Source: Paramyrothecium sp. XJ0827 (lineage: Eukaryota; Ascomycota; Sordariomycetes; Hypocreales; Stachybotryaceae). From it: 64,000 nucleotides of DNA. This document shows, one piece after another, positions 43,004 to 53,954 of this stretch (within the stretch, counting starts at the first letter, position 1; each line of letters opens with the position of its first letter). Location: assembly GCA_020881915.1 (NCBI GenBank), contig JAJFPB010000011.1, positions 1,736,001 to 1,800,000 of the forward strand. The letters run 5' to 3'. The translations under genes were made by a program, and so were the position numbers. The notes beneath the pieces were generated by a model. The model had not been told where the DNA came from and searched no databases. It was given only the letters and a program-made list of their open reading frames with translations.

Positions 43004-45901
43004 CAGGGTAGGGAATCAATCCACGACTTCCACGGTATTGATCAATATGTTGACTTCAATCCACGTCCACGTCAATCCACGAGACCTGTTGTTATGTAAT
43101 CCATCCATCCACTGATGGGGGCTCGTGGATTGAGATGTGGATTGACGTGGACGCTAGTCAGGGGTGGAATGTCTTGATATATTTCGTTAATATTTACTAC
43201 GTATTTCAACCCAAACACTAACACATCTAATCAGGCAATACCTCCGGCGCGTTTCGACACGTCGTGACGCGCTATAATGCCCGAACGCGAAGGTTCCTCC
43301 ATTTACTCGATTCGTACGGTTGGTGAACCTTGAATTTCGAGATGGCGGACTTACCTCTTGACCCTAAACTACCGACCAACAACGAGCGGCATGCCGAGGT
43401 CCCTCAGCCTGCTCTGGATCCGGACCCCGAAGTCCTCCAACCTTCTACTTGGGCACCGACAAGTGATGAGGAGCGGAGGATCTTCCGCGTCTGGAAGGAA
43501 TTCACGCTGGCCGAGCGCAACAAAGATACTCTGTCATGGGTATGGAATTACGGGGTTGAGATTCAATCCAAAACATCCCGACGATGGATCTGTATGCCAT
43601 GTGTGCGCCAGAATACCCCCACACCGCAGTCATACGAATCCAAAGGTACCCAAAACGCTGAACTCCACCTCTGGAAAGCTCACGGCTACTGGGATCCATC
43701 AGGACGACGATCAACACCGTCACAGAAGAAAGGAGGCAAGAGGGTGCTTGCTTCTATTTCGGACTTCATGGGCCTCAAACGTTCCGATCCAAAGGATCAA
43801 GCACTGGCCAATAGCTTGATCAAACGCTTCGATCGAGGAGAGTTTCAGAAGCTCATTGTCAACTGGATAGTCGAAAGCCAGCAATCGTTTAAGCAGGCTG
43901 AACACCCTCGATTGCAACAGATTTTCGAATACCTCAATCCAGCGATCAAGGTTACGAGCGCGCACATTACGGCGAAGACCGTGCACAGACTGGCGGTTCA
44001 ACAATTCGACCGGTATCATAGCACGGTGCAAGAGGTCTTGAACAGGTCGCCGGGTCAGATCCACATTGCCTTTGACGGCGCAAGGACCAGGAATCGTCAC
44101 GCGCTATATGGCGTGACGGCCGTCTTCAGGGACAACGAGAATCAGCTCCAAAAAGTCGTGCTCGGTATTCCAGAGCTAGTAGAACGGCATACCGGAGAGA
44201 ACATTGCGGCCGAGATCCTTGAGATCATCAGGTCGTTTGGCATCGAGGACAAGGTCGGTTACTTCACTCTCGATAATGCAGCAAACAATGAAACTGCCAT
44301 GGCAGAGATAGCAGAAGAGCTGAAATTCGATCCGGTGCGACGACGTGTTCGATGCATAGGACACATCCTTAATCTTGTTGTTAAATCCCTTCTCTTTGGA
44401 AAGGATGTTGATGCGTTTGAGACATCTCTCGTCAAGGGGGAGCCTTTGGCGAGAGCAAACCCATGACGAGTGGATGCGGAAAGGCCCTGTCGGAAAAGCA
44501 CATAACTTTGTCGTTTGGGTCCATCGCTCCGATTTGCTGACTCAGTTACTTCGTCAACTGCAGCAAGACTCATTTGCAGCGTCTGATGATCCTCAAGTTG
44601 GAAAGCAACAGCCAGTTGACGTTGTCCTTGATAACGATACTAGATGGTTATCCCAGTACTATATGATAAAACGAGTGCTTCGCCTGCAGCCCTTCTACGA
44701 AGAATTCATCGCCAAAGCCAAGAGACTACTCCGAGATGCTCGAAAAGGTGAGACAGGACGGAAGTTTCCCCTGCCTCGAGGAGTCCAGCTTCCTCAACGA
44801 GAACGATTGGGCGGTGCTGAGGACGTTTGATGAGATCCTCTCCGACTTTCACGTGGTTGTACAAGTGCTTCAGGGAGACGGACAGTCGCGATATCGATCG
44901 TCTGGAGTTAGGGAAACCTTTGGCTCTATGACCGATGTCCTGGAGGCCTTCGAATTCCTACTTGGGAAGCTTGAGGACGCAAAATCGCATGTCGAGAGGC
45001 ATCCCGAGCCGGAGCAATTTGTTTTCAATATCAACCTTGGCTGGAAGAAGCTCGATAAATACTACAATACTTTGAGGGATTCACCAGTATACTACGCCGC
45101 GGCTGCCTTACACCCTAGCCTACGATGGGACTACTTCGACGAGGTTTGGGGTCAACAGCACCCGGGCTGGATCGATGAAGCGAAGGATATCGTGCAACAT
45201 CTTTGGGAGACAGAATACAGAGACCTACAAATCACTGTCACGTCTCCCGAAGGCCCGGTTGTAAAGAGGCGAAAGACGACGTTGTCATCCTTTGATCGGT
45301 ATCGTAACAGATACCGTCAAAGTCAGCCCTTCGCTGGTCAAGCGGATGAATACGTCCGGTGGCAAGCCAATGTGTCTGGAAGCGACAGGGACGTCGTCGA
45401 CCCGTTGAATATTGGATACTCAAGAGGTTTGAGTACCCGAGGCTATCTCGAATGGCTCTCGACGTCATGACAGTGCCGGCGATGAGCTCAGAGTGCGAGA
45501 GACTGTTCTCCGCCACTGGGTTGATGGTCACGCCCTCCGAAACCGCTTAGACGCTGGGACCATTGGACTAATCCAAACGCTGCGATCTTGGTTACGCGCA
45601 GGGATAATCGAAGATGCTGATAGCATACTGCTTGACGATACAGCGTTAGAGGAGGCTGTTGGACGGGCTTGTTTGGAGAAGCACCAGGAGTAAGGCAATA
45701 GAAGTTTCGGCGATTGGTTCATGAATTACCCGATTAGGAAATCCGAGTGAATGTGACAAGGGTGTTCCACGAGTTCAATATTATGGACATCAATCCACAG
45801 ATAGCCTCGTGGACATCAATCCATGAGCACTCTGCTGAGTAAGCCGTCAATTCAATCCACGAAGCCGGATATTGACGTGGATGGATTGATTCCCTACCCT
45901 G
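43004..45901 (+). mobile_element. hAT transposon, heavily frameshifted, inserted next to an NmrA-like gene
   Basis: The 20-bp termini CAGGGTAGGGAATCAATCCA are perfect inverted repeats (from 43004 and back from 45901). Subterminal regions contain many AATCCACG copies in both orientations. The flanking 8-mers (GATACCCC and CTGGACTG) differ, and the host gene interrupted at 45902 is not continued on the left, so a deletion or recombination followed insertion. Confidence 0.85.
43330..45693 (+). pseudogene. hAT transposase with about four frameshifts
   Basis: The translation jumps through frames at about 44440, 44745, 45400 and 45500, together covering the whole family. It has a zinc-finger region (CMPCVRQ...H...H), IAFDGARTRN, FTLDNAANNE, DEWMRKGPVGKAHNFVVW, NDTRWLSQYYMIKR, YYAAAALHP and the C-terminal dimerisation domain (FEYPRLSRMALDVMTVPAM, SSECERLFSATG). 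It is related to the hAT transposase at 8073-10426 but older, judging by the number of breaks. Confidence 0.85.
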
Positions 45902-46631
45902 CTGGACTGCTTGAACAAGTTCCACCATGGACAAGCGACCGTCATGAATCCTGACGCGTTTGTTCTTGGTTTGCTCGGGGTTCTTAAGAACACCGACCAC
46001 GCCCTTGCCGACGGTAGAAAGCCGTGTCATGCTAACCGGGAACAAGCCGCCAGAATAGAGAGTGACTTTCTTCGCAGATAGATCCGCGAGGAAGCCAGTT
46101 TGAAGACCCCAGTCGAGAAACAGATTGTTGTAGACGATGGTATAGGAGAGCTTGGCCCTCTGGGCCTCTTGTTCGAGAAGATCTTCGATCATAACCTTGT
46201 CGCGGTACGTAGGGAAAGGACGGACTGAGGGGTGTTCCAGGTCGGAGCCAAACTCAGACGGTATAAAGCGCTCGACACCGGCGGAAATGGCTGCTTTGAT
46301 GATCGTTTCCTGAGCTGCGATTGCCATAGACCCTAGGGTGCTGACAACGGCTTCGCGGTCACGGAGCGCATCCGCTAGGGAAGATTCCGAGTTGAAGTCG
46401 ACTACAACCTCCTTGACCTTGGCAACATATTCGCTAGGAACACTGCCCGCGGTGCGAACGAGGACAGAAACATCCAGGCCAGCGTCGACCAGCTCCTTCA
46501 AGACAGCGGTACCGAGACTGCCCCGGGCCTAAAGTAGATCACAGGTCAGATCCCATAAAGCTCTCGCGCCTAGATGAAGGAGGGAGGGGTAAACACACGC
46601 CAACATGGGCCACGCGGGTGATTCCTGTCAT
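45902..46631 (-). pseudogene. NmrA/isoflavone-reductase-like gene truncated by a hAT element
   Basis: Exon 1 (46631-46599, MTGITRVAHVG) and exon 2 (from 46528, ARGSLGTAVLKELVDAG) join through a 70-nt intron to restore the NAD(P)-binding glycine motif GARGSLG. The protein continues through RFIPSEFGSDLEHP, YTIVYNNLFLDWG and PEQTKNKRVRIHDG and stops abruptly at LVQAVQ, where the hAT terminus begins. By comparison with the intact paralog at 61668-62567, about 90 C-terminal residues are missing. Such proteins are atypical short-chain reductases or redox-sensing regulators. The Rossmann core is intact, but the substrate-binding tail is lost. Confidence 0.8.
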
Positions 46632-47576
46632 CTTGCTTCTTTGGGCGCTTCTTCGTGATGTATTTGTTAAAGATAGAACAGAAGAAGTCGGGTTGTTACA
46701 GGAATCCTCTGGTAGTGGGAACCTCAGCATCTTATATTTCAATGTCTAGCCTCGTTGGGAAGTAACGGCAAAGGAGTTGGGGCGGGGTGGGGTTGAACAC
46801 TTATTCCTGCTTTCGGTCTGGTACAGTACGTGTTCAGCCCGTGGTGGAGCCTCATGTTCTTGCCATTGCCATGGTCTCAAATCTAATCCGTATTTTCGGT
46901 GTGATTATTGCACCGGCTGCACGCACGCATCAGTCATCAACGCCGAGAACGGCGGCATTTACCACGCATTTAAAGCTGCCCCATGACGATTGACTGGCGT
47001 TACGATTGATCTGCTGCACCGCAACTCTAGTTGGCCGAAAGGCAAAAGCCGCAGACAACCTTGATTGAGACAACCAATTGCCAAAATCGGTCCGACTGTT
47101 CACCAGCCCCCTACGTAATGCCGTGCGAGGTCGTCGCGCGTCAAAAACGTGGTCTACCATTTGCACGGATTCAGCCAAGTAGCGTGCTCATCTACAGAAT
47201 ACGCTTTGTCCATCACGGCAAGGGTTTGAACGTACTGCGTTTTAGAGTATCTGGGCTTCGGCTATTCACCGAAAGCCCAATGGCTATACTCAGATCCCAC
47301 GATTATGGGTGGTGATGAAGCTGTGGCCATTATAATGTGAACCTGTCTGCGCTCATTTGCATTGACGATATGTTTTGGGCACACGGGTCACAGGGAACAG
47401 TGAGCCAAATTTGACAATCCCCACAGCAAGGTTTTATTTAATACGCACTGAGTCCCCTTGGATCCCCTCTGACATACACGATCGCAAGCCCTACCCTATT
47501 CCCTCCGAGACCCATCCTGGCACAGACTTTCTCCGCCGTCGACATGTTGGTTCGATGCTACCACTCGATTTGCCTT
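46632..47576. other. Intergenic, about 0.95 kb
   Basis: No gene supported; open frames on the plus strand are short and have no motifs. It includes the 5' flank of the truncated NmrA-like gene and the 3' flank of the MFS gene. Confidence 0.45.
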
Positions 47577-49240
47577 TTAGTAGGCGTAGAACAGGGAAGC
47601 TTCGCTGTTGCCCCTGCGAATCCGACGGTTCTCGTGCATCAGCCACCAGCGCATGGCCAAGGTTCCGATGATGACGGCAACGGAGAAGCCGGCGCTGCTG
47701 GACATGGGCAAAACGTAGCGCGGCGCGGCGGAAGCTGGCCACAGGTACTGTGTTTATCGTTTGTTAGTCTGGGATACTGGCCCAGCAAGGAACCTCAGGA
47801 ATTGCGCGCCTCGAACTTACCGCCGTCCAGGTGAAGCTGAGACTCGCGAGAGTATTCACCACGGCCATGGCTGAGGCCTTCTTTTCCTTCGTCTGCCCGC
47901 ACGTACTACCAACCCATCCTAGGAGAATCGAGTTAACGCCGTAGGTTCCAATGGTAAAGATCACCATTGCGACGTAGCGAGCAGCGGTGTTCATGGTAAC
48001 GCAAGCCATGACGAATCCAGCAATTGCCACTACTTTGGAGATGATGATATGCCAAGTGCGCTCGTTATAACGTCCGGACGACCAGGACCAGTAGACGGCG
48101 ACGGCACCTGCGATAAGGTATGGCGGACAGGTGAGCACCAAGGTGATGGTCGTACTGAAATTCAGGGTTTCAACAATTGTAGGGAAGAAATTTTTGAAGC
48201 CATTTGTCGCCAGGTGCATATGCTGAAGGAACATGAAGAGCCAGACCTTCGGATCGGTCAGGGCCTCCTTGAGGCCGATCCAGGGGTTGGTCTGCAGGCC
48301 GACATCGACGGTGTCCTCGCGCACGCGGTCGTGGGCTAGCTGGCGCTCTTCAGCCGTGAGCCAGCGGGTTGTCAGTGGCTCGTCGGGCAGAGTAAAGCAG
48401 GACGCAATGGCCACGAAAAAGGTGACGATGCCTTGCAGGAAGTATAACCAGCGCCAAGCTGACAGCCCTGCCACGCCCTCCATACCGTTGAAGACGCCAG
48501 CCGCGATGAGGCCCGCAAAGGCAGTGGCGAGGATGTTGCCGGAGTATAGAATGCTGATTCGGGTGGCCAGTTCCTTTCGGGTGTAGAAAATGGTGAGAAG
48601 ATAGAGCGCGCCGGGGTAGAACGGAGCCTCGACGATGCCGAGGATCACTCGGACGGCCACGAGACCTTGGAAATTCTTCACCAATCCCGTCATGGTCGTG
48701 ACGATGCTCCATGCGATCATAAAGCCGCCCATGTACCAAGAAGGCCGTACGCGTGTCAACAGCATGTTGCTTGGAATTTGGCCGGCCATGTATCCGATTG
48801 TCAAGACCGAGATGGCCGTGTTATACTGCGAGCCCACGAGGCCGAGGTCGCCCTCGAGGTTGTTCAAGCGGGCAACGGCAATGGCATTTCGGTCGAGATA
48901 GTTCAGCCAGTACATCAGCCAGATGGTGGGCTGTGACGAAATGGCAGGCTCAACGTTAGCCCATGGACTTTGATGGAGACGGAGCGACTTGTGAGACTGG
49001 GCGACTAACCATGATGTACCAATCAAGCTTCTTGACCAGCGCAGCCTCCTCGGGAGACCGGGTAAGTCTTGCACCAGAGTAGTCCACACCTTCAAGGGGC
49101 GACTTCTCAAGCTCCTCACAATGCTGCTGCTGCTCCTGCTGCGCCTTGTCGCTCCTGTGGATCTCTGTGTCATTCTTGTCCACGGAGAATCGGTTGGCCG
49201 TCGGCTGCTGTGCGGGCACGTTCTCAATTTTTGAGTCCAT
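47577..49240 (-). CDS. MFS transporter, anion:cation symporter type (allantoate/Dal5-like permease)
   Basis: Exons 49240-49010, 48930-47821 and 47747-47577 (introns 79 and 73 nt) encode 503 residues. The start MDSKIENVPAQQ is preferred over an upstream in-frame Met because the preceding segment is unlike a cytosolic tail. After a hydrophilic N-terminus, LVKKLDWYIM|PTIWLMYWLNYLDRN marks transmembrane segment 1 of the ACS family and is completed by splicing. Then come QIPSNMLLTRVRPS, a GIVEAPFYPGALYLLT motif, a central loop, and six more hydrophobic segments ending in ENRRIRRG. Family members carry organic anions such as allantoate, nicotinate or other carboxylates by proton symport at the plasma membrane. 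It is divergent from the GH3 gene with a 725-bp shared promoter, so the substrate may be a glycoside-derived compound. It looks intact. Confidence 0.9.
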
Positions 49241-49965
49241 GATGATCTGTAGAAAGGGGCTTGGAAGCAAGGACAAGAGCGTGTGGATTTGGCAGTACAC
49301 GAGTTTGGAAATCAAGGCACAGTCGGAAGACTTGGTGTCCAAGTGATTGTCGAGAAAATGAACAGCGTATTGTTTCGAGGGGGGCCTCGTTCTTTATGAA
49401 CATGCACTGCAGTCCAGAAAGTTAGTTGAAAGTCGGTACGTCCTTGGAAACGACTTGCTTTACCGCCCTCCCATCCTCCCACAAGTTTGCGAGAGATTCC
49501 CCGTGGGGGCAAGAGTTTGTTGGTGATCACGCGGGGCATCATTGTGATAGCTCGGCCAACTTCGGGCTAGTTTTGCCGCGTAGATTGGCGCAAGAGATTC
49601 GGTTGGACCGCTCTGCTTTTCCATAGCCCTACACCAATTGGCCTGTACGGTGGAGCGCCTTGACCACAGGGTGGAGGGCGGTTTCGGGACCGAACGCCGC
49701 CCTCGCTATTACTGATCTCGGAGGAACGGAAACGGCGCCGAAAGCCGATCTGACCCTTGCTCCCTATGGTCAGAAGAATGTTGTTTTGGCGCACTGTCCT
49801 CTACCAGGTAGTTATAAACATGGGCTTAAAAGAGATGGGCTAGTATTCCCCGACCCCGACACTCAAACAAGCCAACCCCTTGACCCAATCAGCTCAACAT
49901 CCCTGGGTGAAGAAGCCGATCCCATCGAAAATCTCCATCTGGAAGCACGACAAGAAAGAATCGCC
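49241..49965. promoter_or_regulatory. Shared divergent promoter of the MFS and GH3 genes
   Basis: A 725-bp non-coding interval between two outward-facing start codons. It includes GTGGGG at 49503-49508, which fits the short CreA consensus SYGGRG, and CGG-containing motifs near 49680-49735 that could suit a Zn2Cys6 activator. These motifs are short and may occur by chance; co-regulation is inferred from arrangement only. Confidence 0.4.
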
Positions 49966-52775
49966 ATGGTATCGAGCCGAGATCTGGACGCTGTCCTCCA
50001 GCAACTATCACTTGAGGATAAGGTATCGATCCTCTCTGCTGTGGACTGGTGGCGTACGGTTGAAATTCGCAGACATGATAAGGTCCTTGTACCCCATGTC
50101 AAGGTGAGTTTGGTTCTGCGATCATGACCGTCCATGACTTGCTTAACCTGACCGTATCTGAGTCCAGCGATGGACCAAATGGCGCCAGGGGTGAAAGCTA
50201 CGTGAGCGGCGTCAAGGCAGCCTGCTTCCCCTGTTCAACGGCGCTAGGCGCTTCGTTTGATGTTGACGTGGTCTTCGCCACGGGACGTTACATCGCTCTC
50301 GAGGCGCTTTCCAAATCGGCCAAGATCTTGCTGGCACCAACAGTCAATATGATTCGCTCACCCATTGGTATGTTGAGATGACCTCAGTACACAACCAGAC
50401 ACTAGAGTGAGGTAACAACGTATCCTTGGTACTAATTCACATGCTTCACTGCAATACAGGTGGACGCAACTATGAGACTTTCTCTGAAGATCCCTGGGTC
50501 TTGGGGATGCTTGGGGCAGCCTTTGTCCGCGGTACGACCTGACTCGAATTAACTTCAACACCATGACGCTGACAAGATGTTCACCAAGGCTCCCAATCAG
50601 TGGGTGTCGCTACTACCCCGAAGCACTTTGTTGCCAATGACGTCGAGAAGCGTCGGCGCTTTCTCTCCGCGGAAGTGGACGAGCGGACGCTTCGTGAGAT
50701 ATATCTGATGCCCTTTCAACTTATCCTCAAGCACGGCGACCCCTGGTGTGTGATGACAAGGTTAGACTGACTCACGCCTCTTCCCCACGAGTAATATGGG
50801 CTAACGGTATACCTTCGACAGTTACAACAAAGTCAACGGAACGTACGCGGCAGAGCACCCTCGACTGCTCCAGGATATCCTTCGAGAAGAATGGGGCTTC
50901 AAAGGTCTCGTCATGTCTGACTGGGTCGGAACGTACTCGACAGCACCCGCCCTCAACGCGGGCCTGGATCTCGAAATGCCCGGCCCGACGAAGATGCGCG
51001 GCGAAAAGCTGCTCCAAGCAATCAAGGCCGGCGAGGTGACCGAGTCCACCATCGACAAGAGCGCTCGTCGGGTCTTGGAGCTCCTTGAGCGACTGGGGCA
51101 GTTTGAAGATTCCGCCGAGTCGCCGGAGAAGGCTCTCGAGGATCCCCAAAGGGACGAGTTCATTGCTCAGTCCGCTGCCGAGAGCGCCGTGCTCCTCAGA
51201 AATGAGAACGAGGTGCTACCCATCAGCAGAGGCACCTCTATTGCCGTCATTGGCCAGCATGCCAGGACTCCTACCTTCATGGGCGGCGGTAGCGCCCGCG
51301 TCGACACGGCTCGGAAGATCAGCGTGCTGACGGGCTTGGAAGCCGAGGGATTGAACTTTGTGTATGAACCGGGCGTGCCGGTCTACAAAGCGATTCCCTC
51401 GCCCGAGCCCCAGATCATTTCCAGACCTTCTGGTTTTGAAGATGAAGCCTCTCTGCGTCCTGTGCGGCTAGAGTACTTCAACAGCTCGAAAATAGGCGAG
51501 AATCCCGTCAAGGTGGCCTTCCTAGAGAAGTGCGAGTACATGCTCAAGGAGAGGTGGCCAACCTGGCTTGACAAGGAGTACTGCACCCGACTCACATTTG
51601 CTTTGACTCCGAAAACCACTGGCAACCACCTTTTTGCCATTACATCCACGGGCATTGCGAACCTGTACATCAACGGAGAGCACGTCTTCCACCGGGACCA
51701 AGAGCAGAACCTTCAAAGGGAAGCCTTCTACTTCTTCAGGGTCAAGTTTGAGAAGCGATTTCAGTACCATCTCGAAGCTGGCAAGCGGTACGAGTTCCGT
51801 CTCGAGTCCTGGGCGACAGAACCCGACGCGCTGGCCCGCACTATTGGCGGCGCTGTGATTCAGGGCTCTGCCGTGCAATATTTCGAGCACGTTGACGTGC
51901 CCCACCGCATCCAGCAAGCCGCCGATTGTGCCGCCAAGGCTGAGGTTGCTGTCGTCTGCACCGGCACGACAGGCGAGATCGAGTCGGAAGGCTACGACCG
52001 CGAAGACATGGATCTCACCGCCGACCAGTACGATCTCATCGCGGCCGTCGTCGCTGCCAACCCCCGGACCGTGGTCGTCAACTTTTCTGGCGCGCCCGTC
52101 AACTTCACTCCCTTTGCAGAGAAGGTCTCTGGTCTTTTGCAATGCTGGTTCCCAGGTCAGGAAGCCGGTCACGCAGTGGCCAGGTTGCTGTCGGGTTCCG
52201 TGAATCCTTGCGGAAGGCTGCCCATGTCGTGGCCGAAACGGCTGCAAGACAACCCATCGCATGCCAACTTCCCAACCGACGAGAACGACATGATTCGATA
52301 CGAGGAAAGTCTTGACGTTGGCTATCGATTCTACGATAATAAGACGTCCCCGACGCCTCTGTTTGCTTTTGGATACGGGCTATCCTACACCACTTTCGAC
52401 CTCCAAAATGCCCGAGTCGTTCGCAGCGGTCCCAAAGATGTGTCTTGGGAAGCACACATAACAGTCGACGTGAGCAACCGAGGCCCTCGCGGAGGAAAGA
52501 CAGTGGTGCAGTTGTACGTCGAGGCCCCTCGGGGCAACGTCCCGAGGCCCCCAAAAGAACTAAAGGCGTTCTCAAAGCCGCACGTGGATTCTCAGGGCAC
52601 GGAAGAGGTTTCGATGAAGCTGGACAAATACTCCCTGAGCTACTACAACGCAGAAAAGCAGACGTGGGTTGCAGAGAAGGGCACGTACCTGCTTCACATT
52701 GGATTTTCCACCAACGACATCAGGACAACCGTTGAGGTGCAGCTTGGGCGCACCTTTGAGTGGAAAGGAATCTAG
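49966..52775 (+). CDS. GH3 beta-glucosidase with PA14 insert, intracellular type
   Basis: Five exons (49966-50103, 50163-50367, 50460-50532, 50590-50760, 50822-52775; introns 59, 92, 57 and 61 nt) encode 846 residues, and all junctions are in phase. The catalytic TIM-barrel has SDGPNGARG, ILLAPTVNMIRSP|IGGRNYETFSEDP, TPKHFVAND, YNKVNGTYAAEHPRLL and the nucleophile region GLVMSDWVGTYS. A PA14 domain (about residues 400-560, with NHLFAITSTG and NLYINGEHVF) sits in the second domain, and an FnIII-like domain ends the protein. There is no signal peptide at the N-terminus (MVSSRDLDAVLQQLSL), so it probably acts in the cytosol on imported glycosides, in keeping with the divergent MFS transporter. 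It looks functional. The exact first acceptor (50162 versus 50167) is less certain. Confidence 0.9.
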
Positions 52776-53861
52776 GTCTCCATGTCGTGTGGGAGTATCA
52801 TGGGATGTAGAGGTAGCTAAAAGAGGTTATTTTATTTAACTCTCGGACACCCCCGCCCAAACATCCTATTTTTCCTTACAGATAATCGAAATCTGCATAT
52901 GGAAAGTGTATAACACGTGCCCGATCTTTTAGTAGAGGGCATTCAATGACGAACCTAACCTTCTCCCGGCGGATGCAGTAAATACGCTAAGTATTTGCGC
53001 TCCATCTCTACTCGGCCGATGGCACACAGTGGAGCCATTCGATTGAACTGTGGCCACACACCAGCGCTCCCACCTGCTGTATCATCCGAAGCGGAACATA
53101 GTCACTCTACTGTCAGCAGGACGAATAGTTTATTCTCAGCGCCCGGGGTTGAAAACTTAACAATGTCCCACTTAGGAGTTGGGAGATGTGGCCTGAAACT
53201 CGAGCGAGAATACTAAAAACCTCTTCAAGTCGTAACTTCGGTTTCCGGAGAACAACTTCTCCATCGCCATACTTCTCCTTATTTACTGCGAGAAGAACCT
53301 CTAACTTTAACTGATTGCGTTCCAATATGGCGATGCCTGGAATATGCAAACTGTCCTTCTTGACACTTGAGAGAAAGGCCGAAGTGTCACTTAGTTTATC
53401 CTCCAGATCAAGCGGCAAAGCGTAATTCTCATGACGTGACATTGCATTGCTCAGTCTGTTCTTGGAAGGTGGACTGGGCACGGTATGCAGTTGGTATAGA
53501 AAGGCTATGTGTTCTGCACAAAGCGATTGCAGACGACAATAATTCTTACGACGGCATTGAAAATAGGTCCCGGAAGTTCGAAGAAGGGAAATGATTGATG
53601 ATATAGTCAGGCATCCATGGGTTCAGCTGAAGTGTAAGATTATAGTCTTGAGCCAACCAGAAGGCGAGATGCTCCATGCGTTATGCTGGAGGCCTTCCAA
53701 ACGCGGGGCAAATACAACATCGCGCATGTAGCAGTTAACCCTACGTATCGAACAATGACCAGAACCCACTACTTTGTAGTGTAGACCGTCTTGATTTGAG
53801 CTGGAAATACGGCCCAGCTATAATGAACATCTCAGATATAAAAGAATAACTCGAAAGGGTA
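52776..53861. other. Intergenic, between GH3 and the nested pogo elements
   Basis: Holds one possible small minus-strand ORF (listed separately). Otherwise no feature is recognised up to the TA at 53860-53861. Confidence 0.4.
53113..53481 (-). CDS. Small hypothetical ORF, doubtful
   Basis: A 122-codon frame with protein-like composition (ENYALPLDLEDKLSDTSAFL, IPGIAILERNQLKLEVLLAV). No domain, signal peptide or splice sites were recognised. It may be a gene relic; it is reported because it is the only candidate in this 1.1-kb gap. Confidence 0.25.
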   Translation of the reverse strand: MPSPPSKNRLSNAMSRHENYALPLDLEDKLSDTSAFLSSVKKDSLHIPGIAILERNQLKLEVLLAVNKEKYGDGEVVLRKPKLRLEEVFSILARVSGHISQLLSGTLLSFQPRALRINYSSC

Positions 53862-53954
53862 ACGTACATGCATAGCGAACGACACAACATAGCGAGCGAC
53901 ACACTAAACTGTATAATAATAAAAGCCACTTTTTAGATTTTCCTAAAAAGCTTA

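Noticed and set aside
51522..52262. 246-codon minus-strand frame
   Set aside because: Antisense shadow of the GH3 gene, whose sense frame has clear domains and splice sites.
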